Shown piece after piece: positions 12,087 through 25,975 of a stretch of DNA of 64,000 nucleotides. A program made the position numbers and the translations under genes. Below the pieces are notes generated by a model. It worked only from the letters and a program-made list of their open reading frames with translations. It was not told where the DNA came from and did not search any database. The stretch comes from Stercorarius parasiticus (Eukaryota > Chordata > Aves > Charadriiformes > Stercorariidae), in contig VWZL01001289.1 of NCBI GenBank assembly GCA_013396915.1, positions 1 to 64,000 of the forward strand, written 5' to 3'. Positions within the stretch are counted from its first letter, which is position 1, and each line of letters opens with the position of its first letter.

Positions 12087-12695
12087 GGACACAACACAAG
12101 TCTCTAAAAGAATGTGCCATTTTTCTGGCAATAAAATTTATCTAAAGCTGATACCTCATCCTTTTTCTTGGCAACTCCATATACAGAAAGCTCACAGAAA
12201 GCTACTTCAGCTCATGGAAAAAAGTAATCGCTGGCAGCAGTTCAGCAATCATTCGTTACTCTTTAAAATGAACATTAACTTGTGTTACTTCAAGTTCCCA
12301 GAAGTTGCTGCTCAACTCAACTTACTACTTTTTTCAGCAGCTCCTTAAAAATATTATTTCAAATAGCAGTCAGCTTCCTAAAGGAAAACTAATATCTGCT
12401 CATGTAGACAGGTTCTCAAGCTTATAACCTGAACTGGACCTTTTTTACTTCAGGGAACAGCTCTGACAATAATGTTCCAAGAATCACCACAGCGATGCCT
12501 TGTGGCACAGAACTTTAAACGAGAGAATGACAGAAACAAAGTGGCTTAAAGTACTAAAAATCCAAACTTAACCTCTGAAAGCTAAACATTCTCACTGAAC
12601 TGAGTTTCCAACTATTTCCAATTATGTCCACATAATTAATTTAGCAATTACTTATCATTCTGACCTTAAAACACACCAAATCCATAAAACAGCAT

Positions 12696-14453
12696 GTAGC
12701 ATAAGCAACAAGTAGGAGGAGCTGGAAGCAACTCTGCACCCGTAAAGCTATGATCTAATCACTATCACTGAAACCTGGTCGGACAAATTCCATGACTGGA
12801 CCCCTTCAATCAATGGCTACAAATTTTCAAGAGGGACAAAGTAGGAGGGGCGGAGGGTTGCCCCTGTGTAAAACAACAGATTGACTGCACAGAGCTGTCT
12901 TTGAAAAACAGCAATGAAAAGGTTAAGAGCTTGTGAGTAAAAAACAGGAGCCAAGTCAACAAAGGAAACTTCATCGTTGGTGCTTACCACCCGCCACCCA
13001 ATCAAGAGCTGATTCTAGTTGGCTGATGTAGTTGCTAAGCTACTCTCCATCATATCTGAAAAGTCATGGCAGTCAGGGAAAGTCCCCAGTGACTGAACTG
13101 CCCCCTTTTTTAAGAAGGGTAAAAAGGAAAATCCTGGGAATCATTGGCCAGTCAGCCTCACCTCAGTGCCCAGTGTGATCATAGACCATGGACTCCTGGA
13201 AGTTATGTTGAAACGTACAGAAGATAGGGAGGTCACAGGACACAGCCAACATGGCTTCACCAGGGGCAAATCCTGCCTCACTAATCAAGTGGCCTTCACT
13301 AACAGTGGACTGAGTGCATCAGCATACAAGGGAAGAACTACAGATGTCATCTACCCAGGCTTTTGTAAGGCCTTTGATATGGTCCTCCACAACCTTCTTG
13401 CTGCTAAATCAGAGAGATATGGGTTTGATGGATGTACTAGTAGATGGATAAGGCATTGGCTGGATGCCACATCCAAAGAGTTAGTCAATGGCTCTATGTC
13501 CAAGTGGAAACCAGTAACGAGTCGTGTCACTCAAGGGTCCATACTGGGACCAGTATTATTTAATATCTTCTTCCATGACAGAGATAGTGGGATTGAGTGG
13601 ACCCTCAGCATGTTTGCAGATGACACCAAGCTGAGTGGTGCAGGTAATATGCCTGAGAGAAGGGATGCCATCTAGAGGGACCTTAACAGGCTTGAGAAGT
13701 GGGCCCATGCGAACCTCATGATATCAGCAAGGCCAAGTGCAAGGTCCTGCACCTCGGTCAGGGCAATCCTCAGTATCAATACAGACCGAGTGACGAACTG
13801 ATTGAGAGCAGTTCTGAGAAGAAGGATTTGGGGGTATTGGTGGATGAAAAATTGGCATAAGCCAGCAATGTGCACTTGCAGCCCAGAAAGCCAACCATAT
13901 CCTGCGCTGCATAAAAACAAGTGTGGCCAGCAGGCAGAGCGAGGGGATTCTCCCCCTCTACTCCGCTCTCATGAGAGTACTCCCACCTGGAGTGCTGCAT
14001 CCAGCTCTGGGGTCCTGATCAAAGGGCTGGATCACCTCTTCTATAAAGACAGGCTGAGAGAGTTGCGTTGTTCAGCCTGGAGAAGGGAAGGCTCCAGGGA
14101 AACCTTATTGTGGCCTTTCAATACTTAAAGAGGGGTTATAAGAAGGACAGGGAAAGACTTTTTACCAAGGTTTGTAGAGACAGGACAAGGAGCAACAGTT
14201 TTAAACTGAAACAGAGGATAGATTTAGATTGGCTATTAAAAAAAAAAAAAAATTACAATGAGCATGGTGTGATACTGGAACAGGTTGCCCAGAGAAGCTG
14301 TGGATGCCCCATCATCGGAAGTCTTCAATGGCAGTCAGGTTGGACAGGACTTTGAGCAACCTCATCTATTGAAAGATGTCCCTGGCCATGGCAGGGAGCT
14401 GGACTAGATGATATTTAAAAGTCCCTTCCAGCTGAAACCATTCTCTGATTGTA
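12696..14453 (+). mobile_element. CR1 LINE, decayed, plus strand (copy 2)
   Basis: Same CR1 remnant as at 9545-11302, carried within the duplicated block. Deletions, stop codons and the 3' end are identical, so it is a duplicate and not an independent insertion. Confidence 0.92.
13028..13675 (+). pseudogene. CR1 reverse-transcriptase remnant (copy 2)
   Basis: The 169-codon frame 13166-13675 encodes exactly the same residues as the frame at 10015-10524, including 'FADDTKLSG'. It is inactive for the same reasons. Confidence 0.9.
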
Positions 14454-15236
14454 CATCACTGGAGGACATAAAACAGTGGGGACTTTAAAGGAATAAAAGT
14501 ATAATGGAGTGATATATAAGCACCCACTGATGTTGGGGAGGAGTCTTGTTTTTTTAAAATGTCTGTGATGTGTATATAGTCAACAGCACAGAAGAAATTA
14601 TTCAAAACTGCCTAAGACTTACGGATAATAAAAAGGTACATTCCTAGAAGACTAAACAATACAGCATTATGGTCTCATAAATCAAACTGGTAATAATTAC
14701 AGTGATGTTCCAGTTTAAAAAAGCTTACGTTGCACACAGAAATGATACAAGATTATGGAAGAAATTTTTTCTCTTTTAAATTTACAGTCAAAAATACCTT
14801 GGCTTCATGTGTATTCAATTACTATAAAGACAGAACAAGCAACAACAAACACGAAAACTGCCTCTGTACCTCATGCATGTGGTGATCAGAGATAAGCTTT
14901 CCTGGATTATAGTGTCTGCAAATTCTTTTCTTACAGATACACTCCTGGTGTCGTGGTTTTTTCCTCCCACTTTTCTAAAACATTACTTAAATTCTATGTA
15001 CACTGGGCACACGTAATCCTTTCCAGTTACTACACTTGCGTTAGCAGACACATTTCTGTCCCTTTCCTGGCTGTTTTAATTCTCACACTTTTTCTTTTCC
15101 CTTATATATGGTGTATCATTTTGCAAATCAAATGTCTTTCTACAGAAGATTTTAATATCCAATTAAAACAAAAAAATACGGTTCAAAAAACTCACAATCT
15201 AAATGTAAATTCATTAATAAATTCAATGTCCACCAG

Positions 15237-18200
15237 CACCCACTATTAATATTCCTGGGGACATAAAGTGACTCTTAACAACTCAATGGAACATTGTATT
15301 TTCAAAATCTTACACAATTATTAGGCAACATTTTTCTCAGCAACATAGTAACAACAGTATTGAAAGACAGAAAGGTAAACTAAGGTGTAAAGTGACTTAT
15401 CAAATATTACAGTGTGTGCAAAGTTCAGATGAATAACCACAGAAGGGCATTCCAATAGGATATGCTGCTTTATTGGTCCAATTAGATCTTTCAAATGAAT
15501 ACCAGTAAAAATTAAGCTTTGAGAGAAATGCAACCACAAGCCCTTTTGCTCTTTTGGATAAAAAGTATTATTGCATCCAAATACTCAAATATATCTGCAA
15601 GTGGGCTATGATCTTTAAACCACATAAGCACTTCTGAAAGCTTTATCAGTTTTATATTTTTTTTTAAATTTAGAATGTTATAAAAATATTTTTTTTTACT
15701 GATGCCAAGTAAAACCATTTAGATAGATCATGATCCTCATGTTACTCAGTTGGTACTTTGCTGTCATCAAACTATAAGCTCAGAGAGCCATTCCCTCACG
15801 CTCAACCTTGTTATTCAATTCAAAACTCAGTATTTAATTTAGCTCTTCAATGACATTCACTTCTGGACATCTGCCTGTTTAACTTATCAGTTACCTTTCT
15901 CATACACTTATTGCATTACTGTCCATTTGTGTGTGGACACAGAAAAAACACACACATGATCTCACTTACACAAATACACATTGCATAGACTGGGATGAAC
16001 TTCAAAACATAGACCTGACTCTATCAGACCTACACATCTTACCATGGACTATTAATCATTTAGAACTTAAAAGACTTCAAAGGATTTTTATAGGAAAAAT
16101 CCATTTTCTTGCACATGAAGCCCTCTCTGCAAGTAAAACGAAATGCAGAGGACTTGTTAACATTTTTAACACTCTGCTTTCAATTCCGACAGACATGTCC
16201 ATGTCTTCAAATATCATCTACAGTCACACATATCTAACATTTTCCATATTTTTCGTAAGGCTTTATAGTATGGTACCACTGCAAGATACAAATTTGACAG
16301 TTTGCAATAGTATCTACTCAACGTAGCAAATTATGCTGACAGTAAGTACTATGCAGCCAGCAGTGTACATTCTTCTAACATACACATTAAAAATCTTATG
16401 AACACTGTGACTAAAGCATGTACACTAAATTGTATTTTGTACATGACCACGAGTCACTAAATTTTTTATGAATTATATATTGCAGTAATCAACTATTGTA
16501 TCATTTTTAGTTTAACATCTTTTAAATCAAAAAATGTGCTATTTAAAGCTATTTCATTAACATTTTTAAAATAATTGGAAATATTTTAAAACCTGTCTCA
16601 AAATTTCCGTCTATTTTGTTCTCATTGCCTGTGAATGTGTGCAATGAGTTAGTTAATGCATGAATTTATGTATGGTATAATGATTCTCCTCAATTGTCCT
16701 TCCAGCAATATTTTTGGAAACGTTGAAAAGTATTCAAGACCTCTTTGTATTACCAGAAATGCATAGCAACACTGGTATACATCATTGCAAGTGTTTCTTT
16801 ACTCTTTCACAAACACAGCTGCAGTAGTTCTACTGCCCCACTGTAGTTTAACAAATGAATTTCATTACAAATTAGAACACAGAAGATGAGCAGTGTCCTC
16901 AAATGTCTTTAATCCTTTTTTAGGTTTTCTACATCATTAAAACAGAACGACAGGCGGGAGAATATTTGCTCATTCTTTTAAAAGCTCATACACATTTTTG
17001 CTTTGATTCCATTCTTCAGTGGCATACCACAGAGAAACCTCCGTATTTTCAGAATTGATGTACCTTTCAAAACTATAATCTTTGGCTTTCAAGCTCACTA
17101 TTATTTGCCTTCAGGTGCAAATTTTAAAGTGTATAGGCTTCTAAAAAGAACTTTATGGCTCCAGCCAGCTACTGAAAGGCTTGTAGATCAGTCATCATCA
17201 CAGTGTAAATTTCTTTTCAAAATAATGTTCCTCACTCAGAGTACACTTGTGCTTATACTCGGTTCACTTGTCAAATACAAATTTGAGGTCATCAAAAGCT
17301 TCAGGGCAACTTCAGCTATTCCAAAACTCATTTTCTACCTCTATTTTGTTGGAGAAATAGGATTTCAAATGTAAAAATAATAGGAAACTCTACAGATAAA
17401 GAAACAAAGGCATATTATGTGCATGTTTCAGTATAGCATTGCAGTGACTGTAAGGACAAAGTCAATCCGATACCGAAGCATTTTAAAACAGCAAAAATAT
17501 CAGAAGCAGATAATGTATTTTGCAATTGAGTTGATATGTATTCCATTCAAAACACAATTTTAGAGATGACATCTTAAATATATAGGTTTAGGATCAGATG
17601 CTAATGATTCTATTTAAATGTTTCATTTGTAACAGATTAAAAATTTAAACACTCTCATTTACAATTTCTACTGTTCATTATAAGTCACATGTCTGACAAG
17701 GGTAAATGAAACTAGGCTCAGTATTCCTTTTTGCTTGGATTCCTTGGCCATATAACAGTAAATGTTTTTATTTAATTCTATTTTTAAGTCCTGTGTTTTA
17801 TTTGAATAGAACGACAGACAAGAGAGTACTTATTCTTTCTTTTAAAGGCTGAGTTTATGTTTGAGAGGTCAGTCTGATTTTTTCACCTCCAGAGACATTT
17901 TTTGTACAACTATAGTTCATAGTTTAGAAGCTGAGTAATTACAGCTAAGTAATTAACACTCTTTTGAAAACAAAGAGTATCTAGCTACTTGGGAAAGGCG
18001 TTTCCCTATCATTGAGTTTGACACACACAGGAATCCACAGTCTGTTTTCTATGACCCAAAGCCTTATACATGTAAATAGTCGAGGAAAACAGTTTTTCAG
18101 AAACAGGAGTTTACATCCAAGCTTCTCTTGGAGAATTAAGGACAAATTGAATAGGGCAAAAATAAAATAAAGACATAAATAAAGGTAAACTCAACTAGAA

Positions 18201-21200
18201 ACCTAAGCTTTATCTGCTTTGGGTGAACTGTTAGATGCTGTTAAATTGTGTTGGGATGGAAGCTGACACCACACTCATTCATACCCCTCCATAGCATCAC
18301 TTCTCACCAACTCTGCTTCCCTCTTATCTGCTCCTAACATTTTCACTGTGATTAAACAGTATTTAAGTATTGCTTTTCCTGTCTTTTCATACTTGCTTGT
18401 ATGTCTGCTGTTAAACTTGGAGATCACTGGAACAGAAACCATCTAAACTAAGTTTCTATAAAGCAGCTAGCATACTATAGTTCATGTAAAATACTGTTTT
18501 TAAAGGTGTGACATGCTAAGGTACATTGATCCATCCATTTCATTTTAGAACGGTGCATAAACGTCTGAATTCAACATACTTGTTTCCTAGCTTGATTATC
18601 ACAAATTGCCATTCCATATGGCTATTGGGACTCAAGGTGTCTGATGGATGTGACCATCCAGGCTGAATCTAAAATAAAGCCTGACTCTGACAATAGAGAC
18701 CAGGACAATCTCATTTTCCCATTCACATAAGTTCAAAAAAAAGATAAAAGGTACAGTCACATAGAGGTAAAGTGGAGAAACTACAGGTTATAGGATCTTT
18801 GTGGGATGCTCTCTACACTGAGGTTGCCTGGGAGGCCTTTTGTTTTCACATGAAAAGTCAACTAGAGTCTAGAAATACCATGGGTGTACACCCCTAAAAT
18901 GTAAGTAATGATACAACCTGTTTTATTTCAACACGGAATGTATCACATTCTGTCCTTTCACATTCCCTTACGAAAAACAAAGCATGAATTTTTCTATTAG
19001 TATTAATTGAGACTGTTTTCATTCACTAGAATTAAGGAATAATTTCCAAAACAATTCCTTTTTAATGAACATTTCACTGTGTCATGTAAATTTTCAGCAA
19101 AGATGGAACATGGCATGTAACCCATTGAAAAAAGCTAGGGAAATATGAAAACATTTTGGCATTCCATAACAACCCACTAAGTTGCAAACATGAAACATTT
19201 GCATAGAACAATTTTAAAGCTATGAGCTCCTATAAGCACAATACAAATATTGATTTTTACTTTGGAAGAAATGAGTATATACTGAATATTTAATAATGGA
19301 AAGATTGACAGGAAACACACTGATTCCAACCCAAAATGTCTAGTGAATTAAAACTATTTAACAGCAATCAGTATACATACTAGCTAAGCAATAAAAAACA
19401 GCCTACCAATGTGTTCATGTTTGCACAGATGTTATTTGACAAAAATAAAACATTGACTTTTTATTTCCTTTGATATTCCTTTATAGATGCTACACTAAAG
19501 AAAATGTCATCTCAGCCTCTACAGATCTCTGAAATCAGTAGATGTTCTCCTTGTTTAGGTTTCTTACTATTTCGGAGAGATAGATGTGAAGAGGGGATGG
19601 AAAAAAGAAGGAGGGGAGGGAGGAAGGGGGAGGACAGGGATAGAAAGACAAACATTTAAAACAACTAAAACTATTTGCTCCTGTGTTAAGATCTAGTTCT
19701 GGTTTAGCTGCATGCTAGAATGTCATCTATCCTTTTATATTTGTTTCCCATTGTTTTCTGCTCATTTAAAGAAATTCAACAAAACACATCCCAAATTTTA
19801 TAAAGCAGAGATGGCATAGTAGGACAACTCACATTTATTAGCTTTCCTATGCTTTAACATAAACAGCATTATAAAGATAGGCCCAAAAATGTTTGGGTTT
19901 TTTTTTTTAGATATATTGCTTATGAAGGTTCAATATCAAAAAACAATGTACAAAACTTGCCTTTGCTTACACAATGAACACTCTCTGGCTTTGAATGATG
20001 GAGACTGACGAACAAAGATATCCTTAACAAATAGGATAGCTGTGAAGCAGGAACTGGCTGCTGAAGAGCATTATTGGTGATCCCTACAATTTCAAAGGGG
20101 AAGACTGGTCCAAATCAATTGCTTACAGATTCCCAGAGCTAACGTCGAAGTGTGAACCACTCAGTATGCTTTTACAGAAGTTAACAGCAAGACAGATGGT
20201 ATCGGCTGTCTCTCCAAAGTGTGGAGTATATGATAATGGAGAAGAATGAAGGGTAAGAATGGAACTGGGACCAAGTTGTAGGAAGAAGGGATGGGAATTC
20301 CTGGAGAAAGAAACAGAATTAATTTGGATATGATTCCTGGGATTCCCCCAAGGCAAAGAACCCAACGTCAGTGGGTATGAGAGCATAATTGTTATTCTGT
20401 AGCACCAACAGTCAGGAAGGGAAGACTAACATAAGGATAACCATTTGATTCTAGAATGATGTGGCACAAATACACAAGGTTTTGATATCATCCTCTTTAG
20501 AGAAGCAGGAACCCCATGCTTCAGGAAAATAATTTACAGAAAGCACCTAATACACAGATAAAGCATCCATGCAATTCCATATAATAGATATTTTTTAATT
20601 AATTTTTTTTTAAATACAGAATACTATGATGTTATTCAGGAGACTTAGTTTAGCTAGGGTATTCACTGTGAAACACAGCGGAGTAAAGCAATCAGATACA
20701 GCAAATTATTTGCAACAAAAGCCAAAATTTAAAAGCAGATAGACTGCTGGCTGGTGGTTTTAGAGCAGATTTTTCTCTGCTCCTTTACCCAAGGAGCAGC
20801 ATTTTATTGGTCTATTGACATGAAATCATTATAGAGCCTTTTGAAATTGTCAAACTGCCTCCTTCCCTTAAATTAGTCCAAGCCTAGCTATTTCATTATA
20901 AATTCAGTGTCAGAAACCAAGTCTTGGAAAAGAAAGGTTTAATAAGCCAAACCAGGATTATAGTCCTTCCTTCCCTCACAGTAAGGCTGTCCACTACCTG
21001 CAGCAATACTACATTTACGGCTGTTATAAAGAACCCTGCCTCTCATTTTTATTGTATTCAGCTAAGTTCCTTTATCACAACATTCACTCCACTCAAGTAT
21101 ACAAACTCTTTTACTTTAAAAAACAGCATTAAGGAAAGCAAGTACTATATTTCTAAACATTCAGGAACTCACAGGAGACTGAAAGGGTATATATAGCTTA

Positions 21201-22762
21201 ATAGAATCTGTAGTGCTTCATTGTCATTTTACATTGAAGGAGGCTTCAAAAACTGTCAAAGCACTAAGAAGCAGGGATCTTCTATCAACTGAATAAAAGA
21301 ATAGAAGAAAAAGCTCTCAGTTATAAATAACTGATTAACATAATTGCTTCATATCAGCAGAAATTACCTAGGAATTGTAAACCATGTAACTTCATAAATT
21401 TTGGCTCCATACCTTCAAAATGAGTAATTTAAAACTAATGCAAGCCTTCTCCAAAAGGCTCCTATTACTTTTATATAGTTCAAGCCATGGACAGTCCAGA
21501 GAATGAACTTCAACATCTGGTAAATTAAACAATTCTGTGTTTTCAACCCCTGAATTAACAAATTCCAACCACGCGCATGTCTGTGACTGTTTAAGATCCT
21601 CAAAAAACAGGACTGAACATATTAAATTAATCCTCAGTCCTTCTACTAGTTTTATCGTCAGATTGGGAAGAACATTTTTTATAATAAATTACATATACTC
21701 TTTATGAATGTGTTTTACGTTATTTTTTAAAGGACATGTGAAAAACAAAATTCAAAAATTTTGACCAAAATTTAAAATGGATTACCATTTGAAGGACAGG
21801 CTATCCATTTAAACCACTCAGAGTTGCATATCCACATTTAGAAACAGAGCTACAAACACGAAATATAACAAACAAAATGAAAATGTAATTAAAAGATTAA
21901 TAGTTCAAAATGATCAAGTGTAAGGTCAGGTAGACGAAGAACCACTTTGGAAATAGTGTGGGGCTGATCCAGAAAACTGATGGTATCTTTTCCTTAAGAT
22001 TTTGAATGAGCCGCTAAACCCTTTCTTTCTATAAGATGACATCACAGTAATGCACATGCTGACAAATTAACACATGTAACATATAAAATACTCTTATATT
22101 GTTCCTATGCATATCTTCTGCTCGTCTACTTCAACCTTCCTGAATGATACTGTTGTTCTAGATGTAACTAACACAGGGTGCAACCAGTAGGATCTGATGC
22201 ACTTTTATTTATGTTTTCCACCAGCTTTTGAAATTCCTCAGGGAACAGGGGTTTTTTCATCCAATATAACGTGTAATCTGTTTTGTGCACATTTTTCAAC
22301 ACCCAGATGGTAGAGATACCACATAACAAACAGATTATACATCCTTTTACCTTCATAAATAGTTCCCTGTGGCAAAAATACATAATAAAAAGACCTCACA
22401 AACATTTACTGTGTGATATTCCCCGTCTGTTTGGGTTTCAATACTTTCATCACCAATACGGTTCCAAAACGGAAACTTTCACAGTTTACACTGGTCATGT
22501 TTGTTATTCTTCTTTTGGGGGAAGGTGGGTTCAAACTTCTTTTAATAAGATACCAAAAGCTCTTTACAGTGTTAATGAATTGGCATTGTATGCCAAAAAG
22601 CCCATCTTGATAAAACCCTGGTTATTTATTCCTTACCTTAAACACAGTTTACTGCTGTGTATCTGGCAACAATCATCACAATCCAGATTTTTAATACATT
22701 TCAAATATTGGAAGACCTTAATAGCAAAGAATATATGAAGCATATATGAATATACTACTCAC
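15237..22762. other. Intron-like unique sequence
   Basis: No exon recognised on either strand. The stretch would be intron downstream of the exon at 22763-22871 on the minus strand. It contains a pair of related 45-bp blocks (16942-16986 and 17806-17850), a purine-rich tract (about 19575-19650), short T-runs and chance open frames, including an unexplained minus-strand frame at 22168-22383. Confidence 0.5.
19575..19650 (+). repeat. Purine-rich (GA/GGA) tract
   Basis: Almost uninterrupted purines with repeated 'gagggag/gaaggggga' motifs. It is simple sequence; no function can be inferred. Confidence 0.75.
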
Positions 22763-22871
22763 CAATTTTAATCTTTGCAAAGGTATTCTGCTAGTGTCTA
22801 TCGGTGTACGTTCTGTGACATTACCAAATCTGACTTCTGGGATGGCAATTGCACATATAACATGTGCCCAC
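22763..22871 (-). CDS. KDM4C: KDM4C-like exon: extended PHD, middle part
   Basis: This is a 109-nt exon on the minus strand. The acceptor is 'ttttcacag' just above 22871 and the donor 'gtgagt' just below 22763. One base completes the codon begun in the preceding exon (25976-26031), and 36 codons follow, ending in phase 0. The reading begins '[15 protein letters not shown]' and ends 'RIPLQRLKL', a segment of the extended PHD finger of KDM4 histone demethylases. It contains the family's His and Cys zinc ligands (WAHVIC). The '[14 protein letters not shown]' ending matches KDM4C better than the KDM4A/B versions I remember. The next exon expected (starting KCIFC) was not found in the remaining 22.7 kb, so the gene runs out of the window to the left. 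Confidence 0.92.
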
Positions 22872-25800
22872 CTGTGAAAAGTGGCAAGTCAAGAATACCA
22901 CCAAAAAAACCCATAGATATACAAGTGTTTAAGATGTTTTGTTACCTGCTGTATGTTTTTTTTCTTAAAAGGCAACCATCTCTAGATGCTTCCTTATTAG
23001 GATTTCCTAAGCTTCTTTGAAACATAACCTTTTAAAAAACCTTACACCACTACCACTTTGTGTAAATATAATTTCAGTCTGGGGTTTTATTGCAACATTT
23101 TTTTAAGTATCTTTCACGTTCAATTTATTAAGTGCAAAGGGTTTGTAGTTGTGGTATCCAGGTGCATATGTAAAAGACCACACTATTTAATTCATGTGCA
23201 ATTTATCACCTACAGCATTTTGGACTAACATTCCTCAGGCCTAAGTAACTATTCTTAAGCAACACACATGATCACAACCAGTCATGCAGCTATTGAACCA
23301 TAAAATGAAGTATATTATCAAGACCTTCTGTTTACAGACACAAAGGCATGGAAGTAGCAAACTGATCAGGCTATCACTGTAATGCCAAACATGAACTGCA
23401 TCCCTGTTAGCAGTGACAGCACCTGTCAAGTCCCTAGGACATGTAAGACCTCAATGCAACTTCAGGAAATATGTCCAATGTGTCAAGATGATGCCAGGTA
23501 CTTCCTATGCTCATCGGAAAGCACTGCTATATCCTCCAAATGCTGGTTCAATACATAAATCTCAAAATAAGAAAGGCTAAATGAAACTAAAAAATGTCTG
23601 AAACGAATATTAAAAGTGCATATTATATGAAGTAAAGGAGAAGCTAATGACATTTTTATTAACCAAGAGTAGGCTTCTGAGATTACTTCTGAAATCTTTT
23701 TTGGGGTAGACAAGTAGTAAATCTGAAGAAAGGGAAACATTTCCATTCCTTGACTCATATTTGCTGTATTCTCAGTCATTCGTTGTACATCTTTTCTCAT
23801 TATGCCATTTGCTCTTTTTTGTAAGCCCTGAATGCTTGCCTCACTCCACTTTCTCTACATGTCCAAAGACACACATTACATGAGCACCTTAGCAGATTAA
23901 CAAAAATGCAGGCTGTAGCTAAAAGAGATAGAAGGTGATGCAGCAGAATCAAAATCATTTCTCTTCCCTGCAGTAGAGTGGTGCTATTTCAATAACTTGT
24001 CTTTGACAAAAATATCTGGAAAAGAATAATATGATATATAGGGACTAAACAAACTGCTGTTATGTGTCGTTAAAGTTGTATTGGCCAAAGTGTGAAATAA
24101 GAGCTGTATGTAAAGATGACATATCAATTAGTAAGTTATACAGTTCAGCCCAAATGAAAGCAGGTAAAGCTTGTAGATCTATCATCTTACTATGGTGACA
24201 GTTTTTTTTATGTTCTAACTTCCAGAAAAAAGTCTTGCTTTGAGACTTTCTAACTTTTAGTAACACTCTTTTTCTTTCATTGCTTACCATCTAAGCTTTA
24301 TGGGACAGAAATGCTATAAATAAAATGCCTCTTCCATAAGTCTTCACTCAAACCTTTATACTCTGACATCTCTCAACCTAACAGGACTCAAAACAATTAC
24401 TTTGTTCTGCTGAAAAGAAGGAATCTCAGCTCTTCTATATGACAAATTGTTACCCCTCCACATCATGTGATTCATTAGCTTTTAAATCTAAGTAATGTTC
24501 TTTCTACATCTCTAACCAGTATATGAGAGGTAAAGAAGGAGGGAAGGGATGCTCGTGTTGTATTTTACATTTGTTGGAGAAAAAAAGACATAATTGGAAC
24601 ATACTCTTCCAAAAACTCTCAAAAATTTCGACTGGTAGCTAATGCTGAAAGATAAATGAAAGACTCAACGTGTAGCAATTGTCAGGTATTACAGAAACAG
24701 GAAAACAAGAGTTTTCCTTTCCTTTCCTACTTTAACAGAACTCTCATTTCATATATCCGAAACAGAGACGTACAGAGGGATATAACACAAACCCAAAGAC
24801 TTTAGGTATAGTTATGCAGAAAAAGTCACTTTCTGCAAACCTCTGTGGATTTTTTTTTTCTATGAATACATTTTATGAAACATTTCTAAAACATTTTAAT
24901 TAATCTACAAAAAAGATGTACATATTTTCAAAGATGCAACATGCAATCTATCAGCAGCAAACATTAAAAGAGCATGATAAATTCTGCTGAGATAACACCT
25001 GTAATTTTTTCTTTTTTTTTAGTAAGAAAAGCTAGTAGCAAATTCAGGGTAGTTTAGAACAGAAGTAAAAAGCAGTTGAGTATTTTCATGTCTTGGTCAA
25101 AACCTCCATTTAAACCGTTACAATATTAATGCTTTCTGAAGGTAAGATCTGGCCTGTAAGTTTCACATAAAACCTCCTCCTACCTGGACAATTTACAAGG
25201 GTCATGCAACCAATTGCAAATCACTGATAAATAAATTCTTGACATGTAAGTGGAAAAGCATGTTGCAGGTAGATCATCTCTTACCACTGCATTCCAAATG
25301 GTTAAAGAGAGAGACCTATGTGACATGCGAAGTTACTAAAATAATTTAATTATTAAAAGATTCAAAATACATAAAGACTGTCCCATTGTTGGGCTTGAAA
25401 AAATATTAAGCTGCAACATTTTCCATTTATCTGTTGTTAGTTGCTATAGTGTTCTGTCATCCAAATAAAGAGAAAAATACTGATGCCGTTAATACCATGA
25501 TACCAACAACTTTATTTTTGAAAGTGCATGACAGAAGTGTATTTTAAAAAAAATACTTCAAAATCTAACATTATTTTAATATGATTCAAATTAATTAACA
25601 ATATTGTTTTTAGAAGTTTGATGGTACTGTAATAAATTCTGTAATCACAAATTTCCAGGACCAAAGAAGAAAATACACTTTGCTGTTTGATAAGACTTGC
25701 CCATGCAAACACTGACAAATGAGCTCTCATTTACTTTCTTTACAGAAAGGCCAGCAGAATAGAATTTGGAACAAGTGTGTGCAAATACTAAAACAAATGC

Positions 25801-25975
25801 ACATTTTAGTAACTAACTATTTCACAAAATGCCAGGGGCAGATTTCGACAGGAATAATTTCAATTCTGCAATGATTCAGCCTGAAGGGACACTGTCAAGT
25901 AGTCAGGTTTAAAAATGGGAATGGATTGGGAAGTTTAAAACAAGCACACACAATCCTGAAGAATATTTTACTTAC
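22872..25975 (-). other. KDM4C-like intron
   Basis: This intron lies between two supported exons. It starts with gtaagt (minus strand, at 25975) and ends with cacag. No repeat element was recognised inside it. Confidence 0.85.

Larger units (their letters stand above)
12087..15236. repeat. Tandem duplication, copy 2 (3,150 bp)
   Basis: Second copy of 8936-12085, in direct orientation, with only the two substitutions noted there. Its right end 'ttcaatgtccaccag' (15222-15236) is the same as the end of copy 1 and continues into unique sequence 'cacccactatt'. Copy 1 instead runs into the N. Confidence 0.97.

Noticed and set aside
15931..16326. 131-codon plus-strand frame
   Set aside because: Composition is like that of the AT-rich intron, there is no family motif, and no splice sites fit.
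22283..22738. 151-codon plus-strand frame
   Set aside because: It is rich in aromatic and lysine residues as expected from AT-rich DNA, shows no motif, and stops just short of a real minus-strand exon.
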